Assembly (NCBI GenBank): GCA_963989245.1
Contig: OZ022348.1
Location: 29,861,623-29,925,622 of the forward strand
Reading direction: 5' to 3'
Source of the DNA: Nansenia antarctica
Taxonomy: Eukaryota; Chordata; Actinopteri; Argentiniformes; Microstomatidae
DNA length: 64,000 nucleotides
Position numbers and translations under genes: made by a program
Shown: positions 11,141 through 22,544 of the stretch, piece by piece
Layout of the letters: each line of letters begins with the position of its first letter
Position numbering within the stretch: the first letter of the stretch is position 1
Notes under the pieces: generated by a model
Database searches by the model: none
Told to the model about the DNA's origin: nothing
Seen by the model: the letters and a program-made list of their open reading frames with translations, nothing else

Positions 11141-11620
11141 CCTCTCCTGCGACTGTGTGTGTGTGTTGCCTAACATGGACTCAAAAGTGTTTATGATCGA
11201 TTTATTGTCAGGACCTAAGGATCACACCTTTTTCGCATTTTAATATGACAAATATTATGACAATTGCATGTTTGTTTGTTTTTTTCTTCGTTGTATGTGT
11301 TCTGGAGTGACTATAGAGCAGAAAAAAAAATCTCATTCTCTTAATGTTTTCTCTGTCAGGTTTTGGGGGTTTTGACATGGGTTTTTAATGAAAGCCGTGA
11401 CCAAATGTATAATGTTGTATGTCTGTAGTTTGTCAGAAATTGTTGCATTGTTTTGTAAAGGACAAAAGTCTTTAAGGTGGCCAGATGACTGTATATAATT
11501 AAAATGACAATTTATATACATGCTGCAAGGATGCCAAGTAAATGAACATACACCACACAATCATTATTCATGACGCTATGTAAGTACCCTAAGAGTAGGC
11601 TGAAGCTACAAAGATAGAAT
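11141..11620 (+). other. 3' UTR-like sequence of the chimeric gene
   Basis: After the TGA at 11140 there are (GT)n, T-rich sequence and an ATTAAA string near 11499 that could serve as a poly(A) signal. No other coding potential was seen before the Gypsy remnant begins near 11625. Confidence 0.4.
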
Positions 11621-11624
11621 CTAT

Positions 11625-14335
11625 GACATGTGGGCCACGCTCCTGAAATGCAATTTAACTGGTAAGGCACGAATTGCTTATTCTTCTCTCTTGCGGGAAG
11701 ACAGCCACGACTATGACAAAGTAAAGAGCGCTGTCTTGCACATGTATGAGTTGGTCCCTGAAGCTTATAGACAGCGTTTTCGAAACTTTAAGAAAACAGC
11801 AGGCCTAACTTATATTGAGTTTGCCAGAGAGAAGGAGATTTTATTTGACAGGTGGTGTTCAGCAGCCAGGATAGATGATTTTGTTAAGTTACGTGAACTA
11901 CTGTTGTTGGAGGAGTTTAAAAAACGGTGTGCCAGAGCGCACGGTGGTTTATCTTAACGAACAGAAGGCGACTACTTTGCAGCAGGCCGCTACTCTGGCG
12001 GAGGAATTTGTTCTCTCACAAAAGTGTTTTTGTTAAACACGATGCACCTTTTCCCCGTGGGTCTTCCTCGAAAACTGGCAACACGCGTGTCACTCAGTTT
12101 AATGCACCATCATTGGGTTCGAAGGGGGAGAGACTGTGTTTTTTTTGTCAAAAACCTGGGCATGTCATTGCTGATTGCATGGCATTAAAGAGAAAACAAC
12201 AACAGTTGCCAGCTTCGGGTCCTGCACCACCGAAGTTTGTGGGGTTGATTAAAACAGTGTCCCCCGGTGGCAAGCCCATTGAGAACAGAGTGCCTGACAA
12301 ATGTTTTACACCGTTTATTTTCTCTGGATTTGTGTCTCACTGGGAAGTCTGAGGACCAGCGCCCGATCACGGTGTTGCGAGACACCGGTGGCTCACAGTC
12401 ATTAATTCTTTCAAGTGTCCTGCCTGTGAGTGCTGCATCTGCCTGCGACATGAGCACCATAGTGCGAGGTATCGAAATGGGGTTTGTACCCGCACCGCTT
12501 CATGTATGTGAAATCTAACCTAGTCACTGGTTTCTTCCCAGTAGCCGTCCGTTCCTGTTTTCCCATTGAAGGCATTGATTTTATCATGGGAAACGACATA
12601 GCTGGAGGTAAGGTCTATCCTTCTCCTGAGGTTGTTGATGTTCCCATTTCTGAAATTGGACATGATGACCTAGCCACCAGTCATCCAGATGTGTTTTCAG
12701 TCAGTGTGCTGACTAGAGCCCAAGCCAGAAAGCAAGACCAGGATTCAGATTCTTTGTTTGCTTCTGTCTTGTCTGAGGAACGGTGGCCATCGGTTGGTGA
12801 GCTGGGAAAAGGAGCCTGACACAGTAGCAGAACATACCACTGTTGCTGAAGTATCGCTGCCGCTGACCCGAAGTGCACTCATCAGCGCCCAGCAAGCAGA
12901 TCCGTCCGTAGGCAAGTGTTTCGCTGCAGTTGTTGAGGATCCTACTAAGTACAGTGAGAAACAGACATTTATTATGAATAATGGTGTGTTGATGCGTAAC
13001 TGGATTTCACGGGCAGGTGATGCAGTAGATGATGCAAGTGGAGACTGGGGCACAGTTCAACAGATAGTGGTACCTGTTGGTTGTCGACAGCATGTTCTTG
13101 AGCTAGCACACGAACATCTATGGTCTGGACATCTAGGGATCACTAAGATGTATGACCGTATCCTAAGACACTTCTTCTGGCCAGGACTGAAAGCTGATGT
13201 GGTGCGTTTTTGTAACACCTGCCGCACGTGCCAAATTGTGGGGAAACCAAATCAGGTAGTGCCTCCAGCGCCGTTGCGGCCTATCCCTGCTGTTGGTGAG
13301 CCTTTTGATCATGTCATTGTAGACTGTGTTGGCCCTTTGCCCAGGACTAAAGCCGGTCACCAGTTTTTGTTAACTGTTGTGTGTTACCACTCGTTTTCCT
13401 GAGGCAATTCCTCTACGTAGAATCACTGCTCCAGCCATCACAAAAGCGCTAACTAAGTTCTTTACTACCTTTGGGCTACCAAAACTTGTGCAAACTGATC
13501 AAGGAACTAATTTCCTTTCTAGAACCTTTAAGCAGACTTTGCAATCTTTAGGTGTCTCTCACGCAGTGTCTAGTGCATATCACCCAGTCACAGGGCGCGC
13601 TGGAGCGCTGGCATCAAACTTTGAAGTCCATGTTAAGGAAGTACTGTGGTGATACAGGAAAAGAATGGGATGAGGGAGTCCCCTTTGTTCTTTTTGCTAT
13701 CCGTGACGCAAAGCAGGAGTCTCTTGGATTTAGCCCAGTTGAACTTGTGTTTGGGCATAATGTGCGTGGCCCCCTTAAGGTGTTAAAGGAGCAGTTTATG
13801 TGTAATCCCACTAAGAAGACTAAGGTGGTGGACTTTGTCTCTCAGTGTAAGGAACGGCTGCGTCATGCATTGACAGTGGCGAAAGAGGCTCTCTTCCTCT
13901 CAGGAGAGTATGAAAAGGAGGTTTGACAGGAAGGCGGTGGAGCGCCAGTTTCAACCTGGGGATCAAGTTCTTGTTCTACTACCCATGTCTGGATCTGCTC
14001 TTACTGCCCGTTTCTCAGGACCCTACGCTGTGGACCGTAAACTGTCTGACACAGATTATATCATCCATACGCCTGAGCGGCGAAGAAAAACATGGTTATG
14101 CCACATTAACATGCTCAAATCTTATCATTCCAGAGAGGCTGTCCAGGGGAAGACTGCTGCCCCTAATACGATCTCTGCTTCTCTGGTTTGTGCAGAAGTC
14201 ATGTCTGATGATGGTTTGACAGTGTTGGCTGATGGTCCACACTGTGGTAGGTTGTTGAACTCTGAGTTTCTGTCAAGCTTAGAAATACATCTGTCCTACC
14301 AACCTGAATGTTCTAGTGAGAACACCCCCTAATGT
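11625..14335 (+). mobile_element. Degraded Gmr1-type Gypsy element (SCAN-like Gag, CCHC, protease, integrase)
   Basis: Seven or more frames must be combined, so this is a pseudogene. Order: SCAN-like Gag region (11628-11957, VPEAYRQRFRNFKKTAGLTY), zinc knuckle (about 12130-12190, CFFCQKPGHVIADC), protease with the DTGG active site (about 12380, RDTGGSQSLI), integrase zinc-binding region (about 13110-13230, HLWSGHLGITKMYDRIL, CNTCRTCQ), integrase core (FDHVIVDCVGPLP, then VQTDQGTNFLS) and its C-terminal GPY-like domain (RFSGPYAVDRKL, CHINMLKSYH). Integrase follows protease directly with no RT between them. That is the gene order of Gmr1-like elements, whose RT lies downstream. Here the element stops at LLNSEFLSSLEIHLSY, just before RT, and is replaced by a minisatellite. 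Confidence 0.8.
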
Positions 14336-14578
14336 TCTAGTGAGAACACACCCTGAATGTTCTAGTGAGAACACCCCCTAATGTTCTAGTGAGAACACAC
14401 CCTGAATGTTCTAGTGAGAACACCCCCTAATGTTCTAGTGAGAACACACCCTGAATGTTCTAGTGAGAACACACCCTAATATTCTAGTGAGAACACCCTG
14501 AATGTTCTAGTGAGAACACCCCCTAATGTTCTAGTGAGAACACACCCTAATGTTCTAGTGAGAACACACCCTCAGTTA
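14307..14578. repeat. Minisatellite, about 11 copies of a 24-25 bp unit
   Basis: Each unit contains GTTCTAGTGAGAAC, in which GTTCT and AGAAC are inverted arms around AGTG. Units alternate between ACACCCTGAAT and ACCCCCTAAT spacers, giving a partial two-unit higher-order pattern. It begins inside the 3' end of the Gypsy pol ORF and supplies its stop codon. Confidence 0.95.
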
Positions 14579-14679
14579 TTCCCACCAAGTACATTTCATA
14601 CATTACACTACATTACATATTTATATCATATATTTTCAGTGCTCCTACATTATGACAAACTACACGTTTGCTCTTATGT

Positions 14680-14960
14680 GGGGGGGTGTTACGGCTGTGG
14701 TGGTTGCAGCCGTATTGTGTGTGTGTTGTTGTTTCTCCCAGGTGATTGTCCTTCCTCCTGCCTGCGGCCATGGCGACGGCCTGATTGAGCACAGGTGTGC
14801 TCAATCCTCAATTAAGGGTGGAGGGAGGATAAAAGCCTGGGAGAGACACAATCTATGCTAGTTTTCTATGGACATCTCCAAACTAAAACAATGCAACCAC
14901 AAAACCACCACTAGTTCCAAGGTAATAAATTATTACCTGAATAACAAATATATTTGCTGA
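14680..14960 (+). mobile_element. Probable 3' LTR start of the Gmr1-type element
   Basis: A purine tract TGGGGGGG is followed by TGTTACGGCTGTGGTGGTT, the usual polypurine tract plus TG start of an LTR. AGGATAAAAGCC near 14829 could be a TATA-like box. The right end was not located, so the end given is approximate. It lies 350 bases beyond the truncated integrase ORF on the same strand. Confidence 0.5.
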
Positions 14961-15136
14961 AGAAAAACTTGAAAATTATTGACACATTTGTTGTTTCAGT
15001 TACGAGTTAACCAAGGTAACTACGGGTTACTTTTCATCCCATCAGTGTTTTACAAGATACCAGACAGATCAGTGCAGACACTCAGGCTATCTGACGTGAG
15101 ACAATGACCATTGCACAAACTCAGTCCTGCTCACCT

Positions 15137-15777
15137 GTGGGTGTAGGAGTGGGGGTTTGACTGCCCTGGTTACTCTTTCGGGAAGCGGATAAGGATGCTG
15201 TTCCACGGGGAATAATACTGAAATAATATATGACATCACTGTTAAGTCAAAAGCATTTGATCCTATCTTGTAGAATTCTCAATTGCAATTTGATATTAAA
15301 TGCATCAAGATACGTTGTTATTGTAGTAATTCCCCTTTAGCTTCAACACGTGCCTGATCAATTGAGAAGTACCACTACAACTCAATCTGATGACTGACCT
15401 ATGGCTGGGATTGTCGTTTCCCTTTGGGGTAGTCGTAGTGACATTCATGGAAGCAGGAGTAAAAGTTGTTGCTTTAGCAGGCGGCACATGCACCTTGAAT
15501 AAAGAGGAGACCATCAGGGGAATATTCTGTCAACATCGCTTAACGAAGTCTCATGAGACTTGTCAAAATAGGCCTGGATTTCCCTTTAGCGACGTTGATG
15601 GAATACCACCCAGGTTTTTGAGTTCCAACAGTACAATTATCCTTTGGAATTATTGGAATCATTGAAGGATTATTTGTCTTCATTGTCACACACCTTTGGG
15701 GGTTTCCTGACATTCTCCATGGCCTGGTTGACAGCTGCAAACTTGTTGGAGATGCAGGCAATCTTTTTCTGAGAGGA
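15137..15777 (-). other. Possible exons of an unidentified gene, minus strand
   Basis: Several short minus-strand segments carry splice-like ends. Examples are CAG then KKIACISNKFAAVNQAMENV and AG/GTGTGT near 15705-15772, a Thr/Pro-rich segment (VPPAKATTFTPASMN) near 15395-15490 followed by GTCAGT, and IIPRGTASLSASRKSN near 15137-15219 between TTTCAG and GTGAGC. I do not recognise the protein. One intervening segment (15560-15640) contains in-frame stops, so a decayed gene is possible. The basic, Ser/Thr/Pro-rich composition is all that can be said. Confidence 0.35.
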
Positions 15778-15889
15778 TACAAATGTAACATAGATAATTG
15801 TAATCTACATAATATTCCAATTATCCTAGTCAAGTCAAGTAATTTGTATTTGTTAAGCACATATAAAACAACTTGCGCTGACCAATTGC

Positions 15890-18460
15890 TGTACATCAGT
15901 CATGTCAAAGTCAAATACACAGGGGGCCAAAATAAAGAAAATTGTACAAGTGGAGGGCCGGGCTGGTTCAATGTTTATTAAAACTCGCAATTATTGCACA
16001 TATTGTAACACAGCCTATATTGCACTTAACATTAATCATTACATTAAATGCTGTCATCGCAGGACTAATCTGTGCTGATGACAAGTTGATCAGAGCGCGT
16101 AGTGTTGGGAAGTGCAGCATTTTCGTGGGGGTTAGATCAATGGAGAATAACTCTAGCTTCCTTTTAAACCCATTCAGTCTGTCCACTAGATCACACACGG
16201 TTTTGTCCCTCCCTTGCAACTGCAGGTTCAGTCCGTTCAAGTGCTGGAAAATGTCACTTAAAAAGCAGAAATCTGCCATGAACTCATCGTCTTGCATTTG
16301 GGCTGGAAAAGGGGCAGCCTTCTTGTGGTGACAGCACCGGAGAAAGGCAATGATCTCGTGCCTGAGTTCACAAACTCTCTTTAGTGCGTTACCCTTACTT
16401 AGCCATCTAATGTCATTATGTACAAGTAAATCACTGTGCTCGGCTGACATATCTGACAAAAGTTTGCGAAACAAACGGTGCTGTAGACTCGAGGTGGCTC
16501 TGATGAAATTGATCATCGACATTATATTGTCCATGGTGCCTTTTAACTCACCACTTAGCTTGGCGCAGAGAACGGCCTGGTGTATCAGGCAGTGCAGTGG
16601 TTTCATCTGTGGCGTGAGGGCAGCAAGACGAGCGGCGAGTCCCTGCGCGCGCCCAGTCATGGAAGGGGCTCCATCTGTGGCTAGCATGTTGACTCGTTGC
16701 AAATCTAGTCCATTCTCGTTGAAAAAGGAAACGATCTTCCCAAAAATGATCTGACCTGTTGTTTGTCCCTCCAGTGGAATTAAACCCAGCAAATCCTCAC
16801 GAAAGCACTCACCATCAAAGAATCTCACATAGAGACATAGCTCTGCTACATCACTGCCATCGGTAGACTCATCAACAGCTAGCAACATTACCTCTGCCTT
16901 TTTTAGCTTGTCCAAAAGCGTTTCGAAAACATCCGTTGCGAGTGCCTCCACTCTTCTAATTGTAGTTGTGTCTGACATTGGGATTTTCCGAATAGAAGTA
17001 ATGACACTTTTCTTAACCTTTTCATCCGTCACCACGTCGTCTAGAACAGCTAGCATGCATTCTTTGACAGTTTCTGCATCAGTGAACGGCTTTTTCTTTT
17101 TGGCTAGAATCCATGTTACGCGGAGGGAGGCTGTTGTCGTCCTCTCTTGCTCGGAACAGGACCGGGCCAAGACAGCTTGTCTCTGCTCATAGTTCACAGT
17201 TAGGCTCTGCACCTTTTGTCTGCGTGCATCCGATCCTTCTGGGTAATTTGTGTTGAAGTTTGAGTGTTGAAGTGTCTTCTCAAATTGTACTCCTTTGAGA
17301 CAGCGATTGACTCGTTACACAGCAAGCATATTTGTTTTCTATTATCGTTTGTAGTAATCTCAGTAAATAGATATTTCTCTGTCCATTCCTTACTGAACTG
17401 GTGATTTTCGTTGTCAATCTTCCTCTTTTTCAGAGTAGACAGCGACATTTTCAAATGATACGAGGTCTGTCTTCTAGCTAGTTCACTAAATGCCGCTCAG
17501 CTGCGGTTGAACGCTTGACTGAGGAAAAGTCGTTTATTTGTGGCGCGCACAAATGTATCCATGCGCGCAAGGCACGTAGCGTAGGGAATCTTTTTTATTT
17601 ATTAATAAAGCCTCTTACTGGAGGACATTGACAGAGCCAATTCTTGCCCAAAAACGGCGTTCAATGGGGAATGGACAGAAAAATATATTTAGGCTACTAG
17701 GAGCCATATGCTTGCTGTGTAATGTTCTAATAATATCAATTAGGGCTGTCCCAAACGACTATTTTTCTAACGATTAATCTAGCGATAATTTTTTCGGTTA
17801 GTCGATTAGTCTAACGACTAATTTAACGATTGTGTAGGCCCCTTAATTTCCACCTCACTGCTATGTTTAGCCAACTTGAATGCCAACATGGCCATTTAGA
17901 AGTCTGTCCATCACCACAACACATAGCTAGCTAGTAGTTACATGGCTAGCTAACGTTACTCTCGCTGCTATGTTATGATTAGCTAAATTGATGCTAACGT
18001 AGCATGCGAGCTACGAGCTAGATAACGTAAGTGCGATCACCACAATGACAATAGGCTACCGTAGCTAGCCAGCTACATAGCTAACGTTACTAACACCAGA
18101 AGACAAGACATACAAACTGTGGTGAGCTACATTGCTTGTGTAACATTAGCTAGTAGCTATCCATTTTTCACTCATACACGGCCGGAAAAGTGAACAGAAA
18201 TACAATGGTGACTTACGGTGCTATCTTGCGGCTGTCTTCACAAAGAGCTCCAGGATGCTTTCGCTTGAGGTGCTCGTTCATTGCAGACGTACTGCTGTGA
18301 TAGGCCATTTCATTTCTGCACAGTTTACAGACCACCACATTGTTTTCTTTTTTTGTAAAGTACTCCCACACTTTGGACGATCGTGGGCGAAGTCTTTTAA
18401 CTGCCGGCTCATGTTTGCAGTGGGCCGGATGTGGCCCGCGGGCCGCCTATTGACTAGGCC
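15890..18460 (-). mobile_element. hAT transposon carrying a SPIN-DOC/ZBED-like transposase, composite
   Basis: Minus-strand ORFs at 17200-17454 and 15968-17212 form one transposase interrupted by a small frameshift near 17205. The N-terminus has a SPIN-DOC-type zinc finger (QICLLCNESIAVSKEYNLRR). The core carries the hAT acidic residues in LLAVDESTDGSDVAELCLY and LATDGAPSMTGRAQGL, and a family HDIRWLSKG motif. It ends after SSAQISPAMTAF, so the dimerisation domain is lost. The left terminal region (CAGGGGGCCAAAATAAAG near 15918) and the right region (GGCCCGCGGGCCGCC near 18435) look like the two ends of one element. A second transposon lies inside its right part, marked by the sequence from about 17745 (GGGCTGTCCCAAACGACTA) and by a BED finger. 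Confidence 0.75.
18217..18412 (-). pseudogene. ZBED-type BED zinc-finger exon
   Basis: On the minus strand an exon-like segment encodes a BED finger: SKVWEYFTKKENNVVVCKLC, then STSAMNEHLKRKHPGALCED. It has the Cys-x2-Cys and His-x4-His spacing and is followed by a consensus donor GTAAGT at 18216-18211. The rest of the ZBED transposase was not found. It is probably the 5' coding exon of a second hAT inserted in or beside the SPIN-DOC element. Confidence 0.7.
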
Positions 18461-19129
18461 TACCATACATCAATCGGCTGGAATGTAATAAAGTGCTTAT
18501 TATCACCTTTTCAGCATATCCATCAGGTCTACCTGCCTATTTTACTAAAAAGGGATGAAGAGTTTTTAAATTATAGTTAAGCAACTTGGCACAGTATTAG
18601 GCCATTTCAGTGCATGTTTATGATACTATGAAGGTTAATATGCACTAAAGAGGTCTTGTTCCCTGCCAAACCTACCTTTGACTGGTACAATGCTGCTCCC
18701 ATGTGGCTAATAACACAGAGCAGACCAACATGAAGTCTAGTCTACAGTAAATAACAACAATCAAATTATGTCACAATCATAAGCACATAGGTCTGAATAG
18801 CATCCACAATGAAAGGGACTCCGTGAAATACAGTACATAATCAAAGTGTTGAAATCCAAACAGTGCAACATCTTCCCCTTACAGGTTAAATTACAGCTGT
18901 TTAGTAAGTGGCCGATCACAGGAAATGCATTGTTATACTAATAAACCAAATGCAAATATGTATTTCTTGTCAATAGCTTTAATGAACTTTTCACTCTGGC
19001 TTTTCGAGTTAAAATGCACTAAACATAATAAATTATAAAAACATAGTAAAAAATAAAAATAATAACAAGATAACAAACAAACAAACAATCATCCAGTCCA
19101 AGAAAGCATAGGACTAAGTAACTAAATAC
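18461..19129. other. No gene seen; carries the LINE target-site copy at its end
   Basis: A/T-rich sequence without coding potential. The last 14 bases (19116-19129, AAGTAACTAAATAC) are the left target-site duplication of the LINE that follows. Confidence 0.6.
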
Positions 19130-22100
19130 TGTAATAAAGGACTAAGCCGCCCCGATGTGCTGCCACCTTGTAGTGGTGGGGGGGCTTAGGGGGACCCTCA
19201 CCCGAGGGCTCTATCGTCCTTGGGTGGGGCAAACCTGACTAAGAGCAGCACATGGCCCTCCAGAAGTGGGGGTTGCGCGTGGGGCCAACCACTCCACAGC
19301 ACAAAAAGCTAAACTGGTTACGGAAACATTAACGACAAAACGAAAACATCACGGCTTGGGGAAAGAGGGGCTTCCACAGAGGAGGTATATGACGCCGAAC
19401 AGCCAAAGCCGAAGGGACGCTGTAAGGCCGACCCCCCTGCTAACCCCCAGGACCATCACCAATATCGCTACATGGAACATCAGGACCATGTTCGAGACCG
19501 GGAGGACAGTCCAGGTAGCACAGGAGATGAGGACCTATGGCATCCCTCTCCTGGGACTGAGTGAGACGAGGTGGCTGCAAGCGGGGCAGAAAAAGCTAAC
19601 ATCAGGGGAGATGGTGCTCTACTCGGGACACGCAGAAGAGGGAGCACACCACACAGAAGGAGTGGCCCTCATGCTGGCTCCAGAAGCTCAGCGCTCTCTA
19701 ATCGGCTGGGAACCAGTGAGACCAAGAATAATCACTGCTCAGTTTGCCACCCAGAGAGAGAACATCAAGCTAAATGTCATCCAGTGCTATGCTCCAACCA
19801 ACGAAGGCACAGAGGAAAACAAAGACAACTTCTATGACCAGTTACAGGGTGTCTTGGACAGACAGAGAGGGGGCGATGTCACTGTTCTCATGGGAGACTT
19901 CAATGCCAAGATCGGAGCTGACAACACTGGGTATGAAGATATCATGGGAGCACATGGGCTGGGCCAGATGAACGAAAATGGAGAAAGGTTCGCAGACCTC
20001 TGTTCCATAAACCAGCTGGTCATAGGAGGCAGCAGATTCCCACACAAACGAATCCACAAGGCCACATGGATTTCCCCTGACAAGGTAACAGAAAACCAAA
20101 TAGACCACATATGTATCAGTCGAAGGTTCAGAGGGTCATGCCAAGATGTGCGAGTGAAGAGGGGAGCAGATGTATCATCAGACCACCACCTCCTTCTGAT
20201 GACTGCAAAGCTCCGTCTGAAAAGACACCACAACACCAGCAACACAACAGCAAGGTATGACCTGGAACTTCTCAGGAACAGGGAAGTTGAGAAAAGTTTC
20301 CAGATAAGCCTCAAGAACAGATTCCAGATACTGCAGGACGAAGGAATGGAGGGAAAGGGAGATGTGGAGACCCGGTGGCAGCAGTCAAAGAAGATCTGGC
20401 TGGACACATGCGAGGAGGTCCTTGGGAGGAGGAAGACAAAACACCAGGACTGGGTCTCGGCCGAAACACTGCTGAAGCTAAAGGAGAGGAAAGGGAAGAA
20501 GGAAAGGATGAACATAGGTAAGACAAGAGCAGCGAAGGGAAAGGCACAGGAAGCTTACAGCAAGGCGAATAAGGAGGTGAAGAGGGGTTTCAGGAAGGAC
20601 AGAAAGGCCCACATGGACAGTTTGGCCTCACAGGCCGAAATGGCAGCAGCACAGGGAAATATGAGGGACCTATACAGTATCACCAGACAGCTAGCAGGCA
20701 AGTTCCACCAGTCTGGTAAGCCAGTGAAGGACAAGCAGGGCAAACCAATTTCCAGCATTCAGGATCAGCGGGGAAGATGGGCAGAGCACTTCAAAGAAGT
20801 TCTTAATCAACCAAACCCAGTAGTCAGGCCAGACATACCACCAGCAGATACACATCTACCAATAAATTGTGAGAAACCCAGCAGGGCAGAGATCAGACAG
20901 GCTATCAGGGCTCTGAAGTCAGGAAAGGCTGCAGGGCCGGATGGAATACCAGCAGAAGCAATCAAGGCTGACATCGCAACCACCACGGAGATGCTCCACA
21001 GCTTCGCAACAATCTGGGAGGAGGAGAGGGTGCCGGAAAACTGGAAGGAAGGAGTTATTATCAAAATTCCAAAGAAAGGAGACCTAACCTGCTGCAACAA
21101 CTACAGGGGAATCATGCTTCTTTCAGTACGAGGCAAAGTCCTGAACAGAGTGTTACTGGAGAGAATGAGAACTGCAGTTGATCCCCTACTTCGAGACCAG
21201 CAGGCAGGTTTTAGGAGTAACAGATCCTGTGCCGACCAGATTGCCACACTACGCATCATAGTGGAACAATCTATAGAGTGGAACTCCTCCCTATTCATAC
21301 ATTTCGTAGATTACGAAAAGGCCTTTGATAGCGTGGACAGAGAGACACTGTGGAAACTAATGAGGCACTACGGAGTCCCTGAGAAGATAATCTCCCTGGT
21401 CCAGAACACCTACCAGGGAATGACTTGCAGGGTCTTACATGCAGGCCAGACGTCAGACAGTTTCGAGGTCAAGACCGGAGTGCGACAGGGATGTCTACTG
21501 TCACCCTTCTTGTTCCTCCTGGTCATAGACTGGATAATGAAGACCATCACAGCGGGCAAGAAGGAAGGCATACAGTGGACCCTCTGGTCACAGCTTGATG
21601 ACCTTGATTTTGCTGACGACCTGGCACTCCTGTCACACAGCTATAACCACATGCAGGACAAGACCACCCAGCTTTCAATCACATCCCTTGCAGCAGGCCT
21701 CAGGATGAACAAGGAAAAGACCAAACTGATGAGGATTAACACCCCGAACACCACCCCCGTCATCATAGACGACAGACCCATCAGAGAAGTTGACTCCTTC
21801 ACCTACCTTGGCAGCGTCATTGACAAGCAGGGTGGCACAGACAGTGATGTCACTGCTAGGGTAGGCAAAGCCAGAGCAGCATTTATCATCCTGAAGAACA
21901 TCTGGGCCTCAAGGGAAATAGTTACTCCAACGAAGGTGCGCATCTTTAACTCTAATGTCAAAAGTGTCCTTCTCTATGGCTCAGAAACATGGAGAATGAC
22001 AAAGAAAACATTGCAGAAAATCCAGACTTTCATCAACATCTATCTGAGGCGCATCTTCAAAATCAGGTGGCCAGATAAAATCAGTAATAAGGAACTGTGG

Positions 22101-22408
22101 CAGAGAGGGAGCCAGGAGCCAGTAGAGAGCCAGACCAGGAGACGGAAGTGGGGATGGATTGGTCACACCCTGCGCAAACCAGCAGCTACCATCACACGAC
22201 AGGCCCTGACATGGAACCCACAGGGAAAGCGGAAAAGAGGAAGGCCCAGAAACAGCTGGAGGCGGGACTCTGAGGCGGAGTTGAAGAGGCAGGGTACCAG
22301 CTGGGGAGAGGTGGAAAAGAAAGCCCAGAGCCGTGATGGATGGAGAAGAGTCGTTGATGGCCTTTGCTCTGCAAGAGATCCAACGGCATAAGTCAAGTAA
22401 GTCAAGTC
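19130..22408 (+). mobile_element. Full-length LINE with intact endonuclease-RT ORF and 14-bp TSD
   Basis: The element is flanked by perfect copies of AAGTAACTAAATAC at 19116-19129 and 22409-22422. It has a 5' leader of about 136 bases, one uninterrupted ORF (19266-22391) and a very short 3' tail of AAGTC repeats. There is no internal disruption, so it is a recent and potentially active insertion. The compact form and short repetitive tail suit RTE-like elements, but I assign the clade only loosely. Confidence 0.9.
19266..22391 (+). CDS. LINE ORF2-type protein: AP endonuclease plus reverse transcriptase, 1041 aa
   Basis: The N-terminal third is an apurinic-type endonuclease with its active-site motifs: TWNIRTMFETGRT, ETRWLQAG, QCYAPTN, GDFNAKIG and SDHHLL (residues about 70-310). 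It is followed by a basic Lys/Arg-rich linker with predicted coiled coil. The reverse transcriptase has KSGKAAGPDGIPAEAIK, DYEKAFDSVDRETLW, TGVRQGCLLSPFLF and the catalytic DLDFADDLALL, then the thumb with FTYLGSVI. The C-terminus, GHTLRKPAATITRQALTWNP followed by KRKRGRPRNSWRRD, is characteristic of the group often mis-annotated as craniofacial development protein 2-like. It nicks target DNA and primes reverse transcription there. All key residues are present and there are no stops. Codons look unrelated to neighbouring genes because it is self-mobilising DNA. Confidence 0.93.
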   Translation: MGVARGANHSTAQKAKLVTETLTTKRKHHGLGKEGLPQRRYMTPNSQSRRDAVRPTPLLTPRTITNIATWNIRTMFETGRTVQVAQEMRTYGIPLLGLSETRWLQAGQKKLTSGEMVLYSGHAEEGAHHTEGVALMLAPEAQRSLIGWEPVRPRIITAQFATQRENIKLNVIQCYAPTNEGTEENKDNFYDQLQGVLDRQRGGDVTVLMGDFNAKIGADNTGYEDIMGAHGLGQMNENGERFADLCSINQLVIGGSRFPHKRIHKATWISPDKVTENQIDHICISRRFRGSCQDVRVKRGADVSSDHHLLLMTAKLRLKRHHNTSNTTARYDLELLRNREVEKSFQISLKNRFQILQDEGMEGKGDVETRWQQSKKIWLDTCEEVLGRRKTKHQDWVSAETLLKLKERKGKKERMNIGKTRAAKGKAQEAYSKANKEVKRGFRKDRKAHMDSLASQAEMAAAQGNMRDLYSITRQLAGKFHQSGKPVKDKQGKPISSIQDQRGRWAEHFKEVLNQPNPVVRPDIPPADTHLPINCEKPSRAEIRQAIRALKSGKAAGPDGIPAEAIKADIATTTEMLHSFATIWEEERVPENWKEGVIIKIPKKGDLTCCNNYRGIMLLSVRGKVLNRVLLERMRTAVDPLLRDQQAGFRSNRSCADQIATLRIIVEQSIEWNSSLFIHFVDYEKAFDSVDRETLWKLMRHYGVPEKIISLVQNTYQGMTCRVLHAGQTSDSFEVKTGVRQGCLLSPFLFLLVIDWIMKTITAGKKEGIQWTLWSQLDDLDFADDLALLSHSYNHMQDKTTQLSITSLAAGLRMNKEKTKLMRINTPNTTPVIIDDRPIREVDSFTYLGSVIDKQGGTDSDVTARVGKARAAFIILKNIWASREIVTPTKVRIFNSNVKSVLLYGSETWRMTKKTLQKIQTFINIYLRRIFKIRWPDKISNKELWQRGSQEPVESQTRRRKWGWIGHTLRKPAATITRQALTWNPQGKRKRGRPRNSWRRDSEAELKRQGTSWGEVEKKAQSRDGWRRVVDGLCSARDPTA

Positions 22409-22544
22409 AAGTAACTAAATACGAACAGGAAAGTGTATTTGGTCAAAACAAAACGTAACCATTAAACCAACTCTTCCACCTATAACATAAGTGAAAATAA
22501 CGGTGGTCAAAATTGTCTGGTTTATTGCTTGACATAGTTTTTTT

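Noticed and set aside
14307..14578. CRISPR-like array of repeats with palindromic core
   Set aside because: Units are directly adjacent without unique spacers, and the DNA is eukaryotic; it is a minisatellite.
19832..20515. 227-codon antisense ORF opposite the LINE
   Set aside because: It is a shadow of the LINE coding frame with Ser/Phe/Leu composition and no domain.
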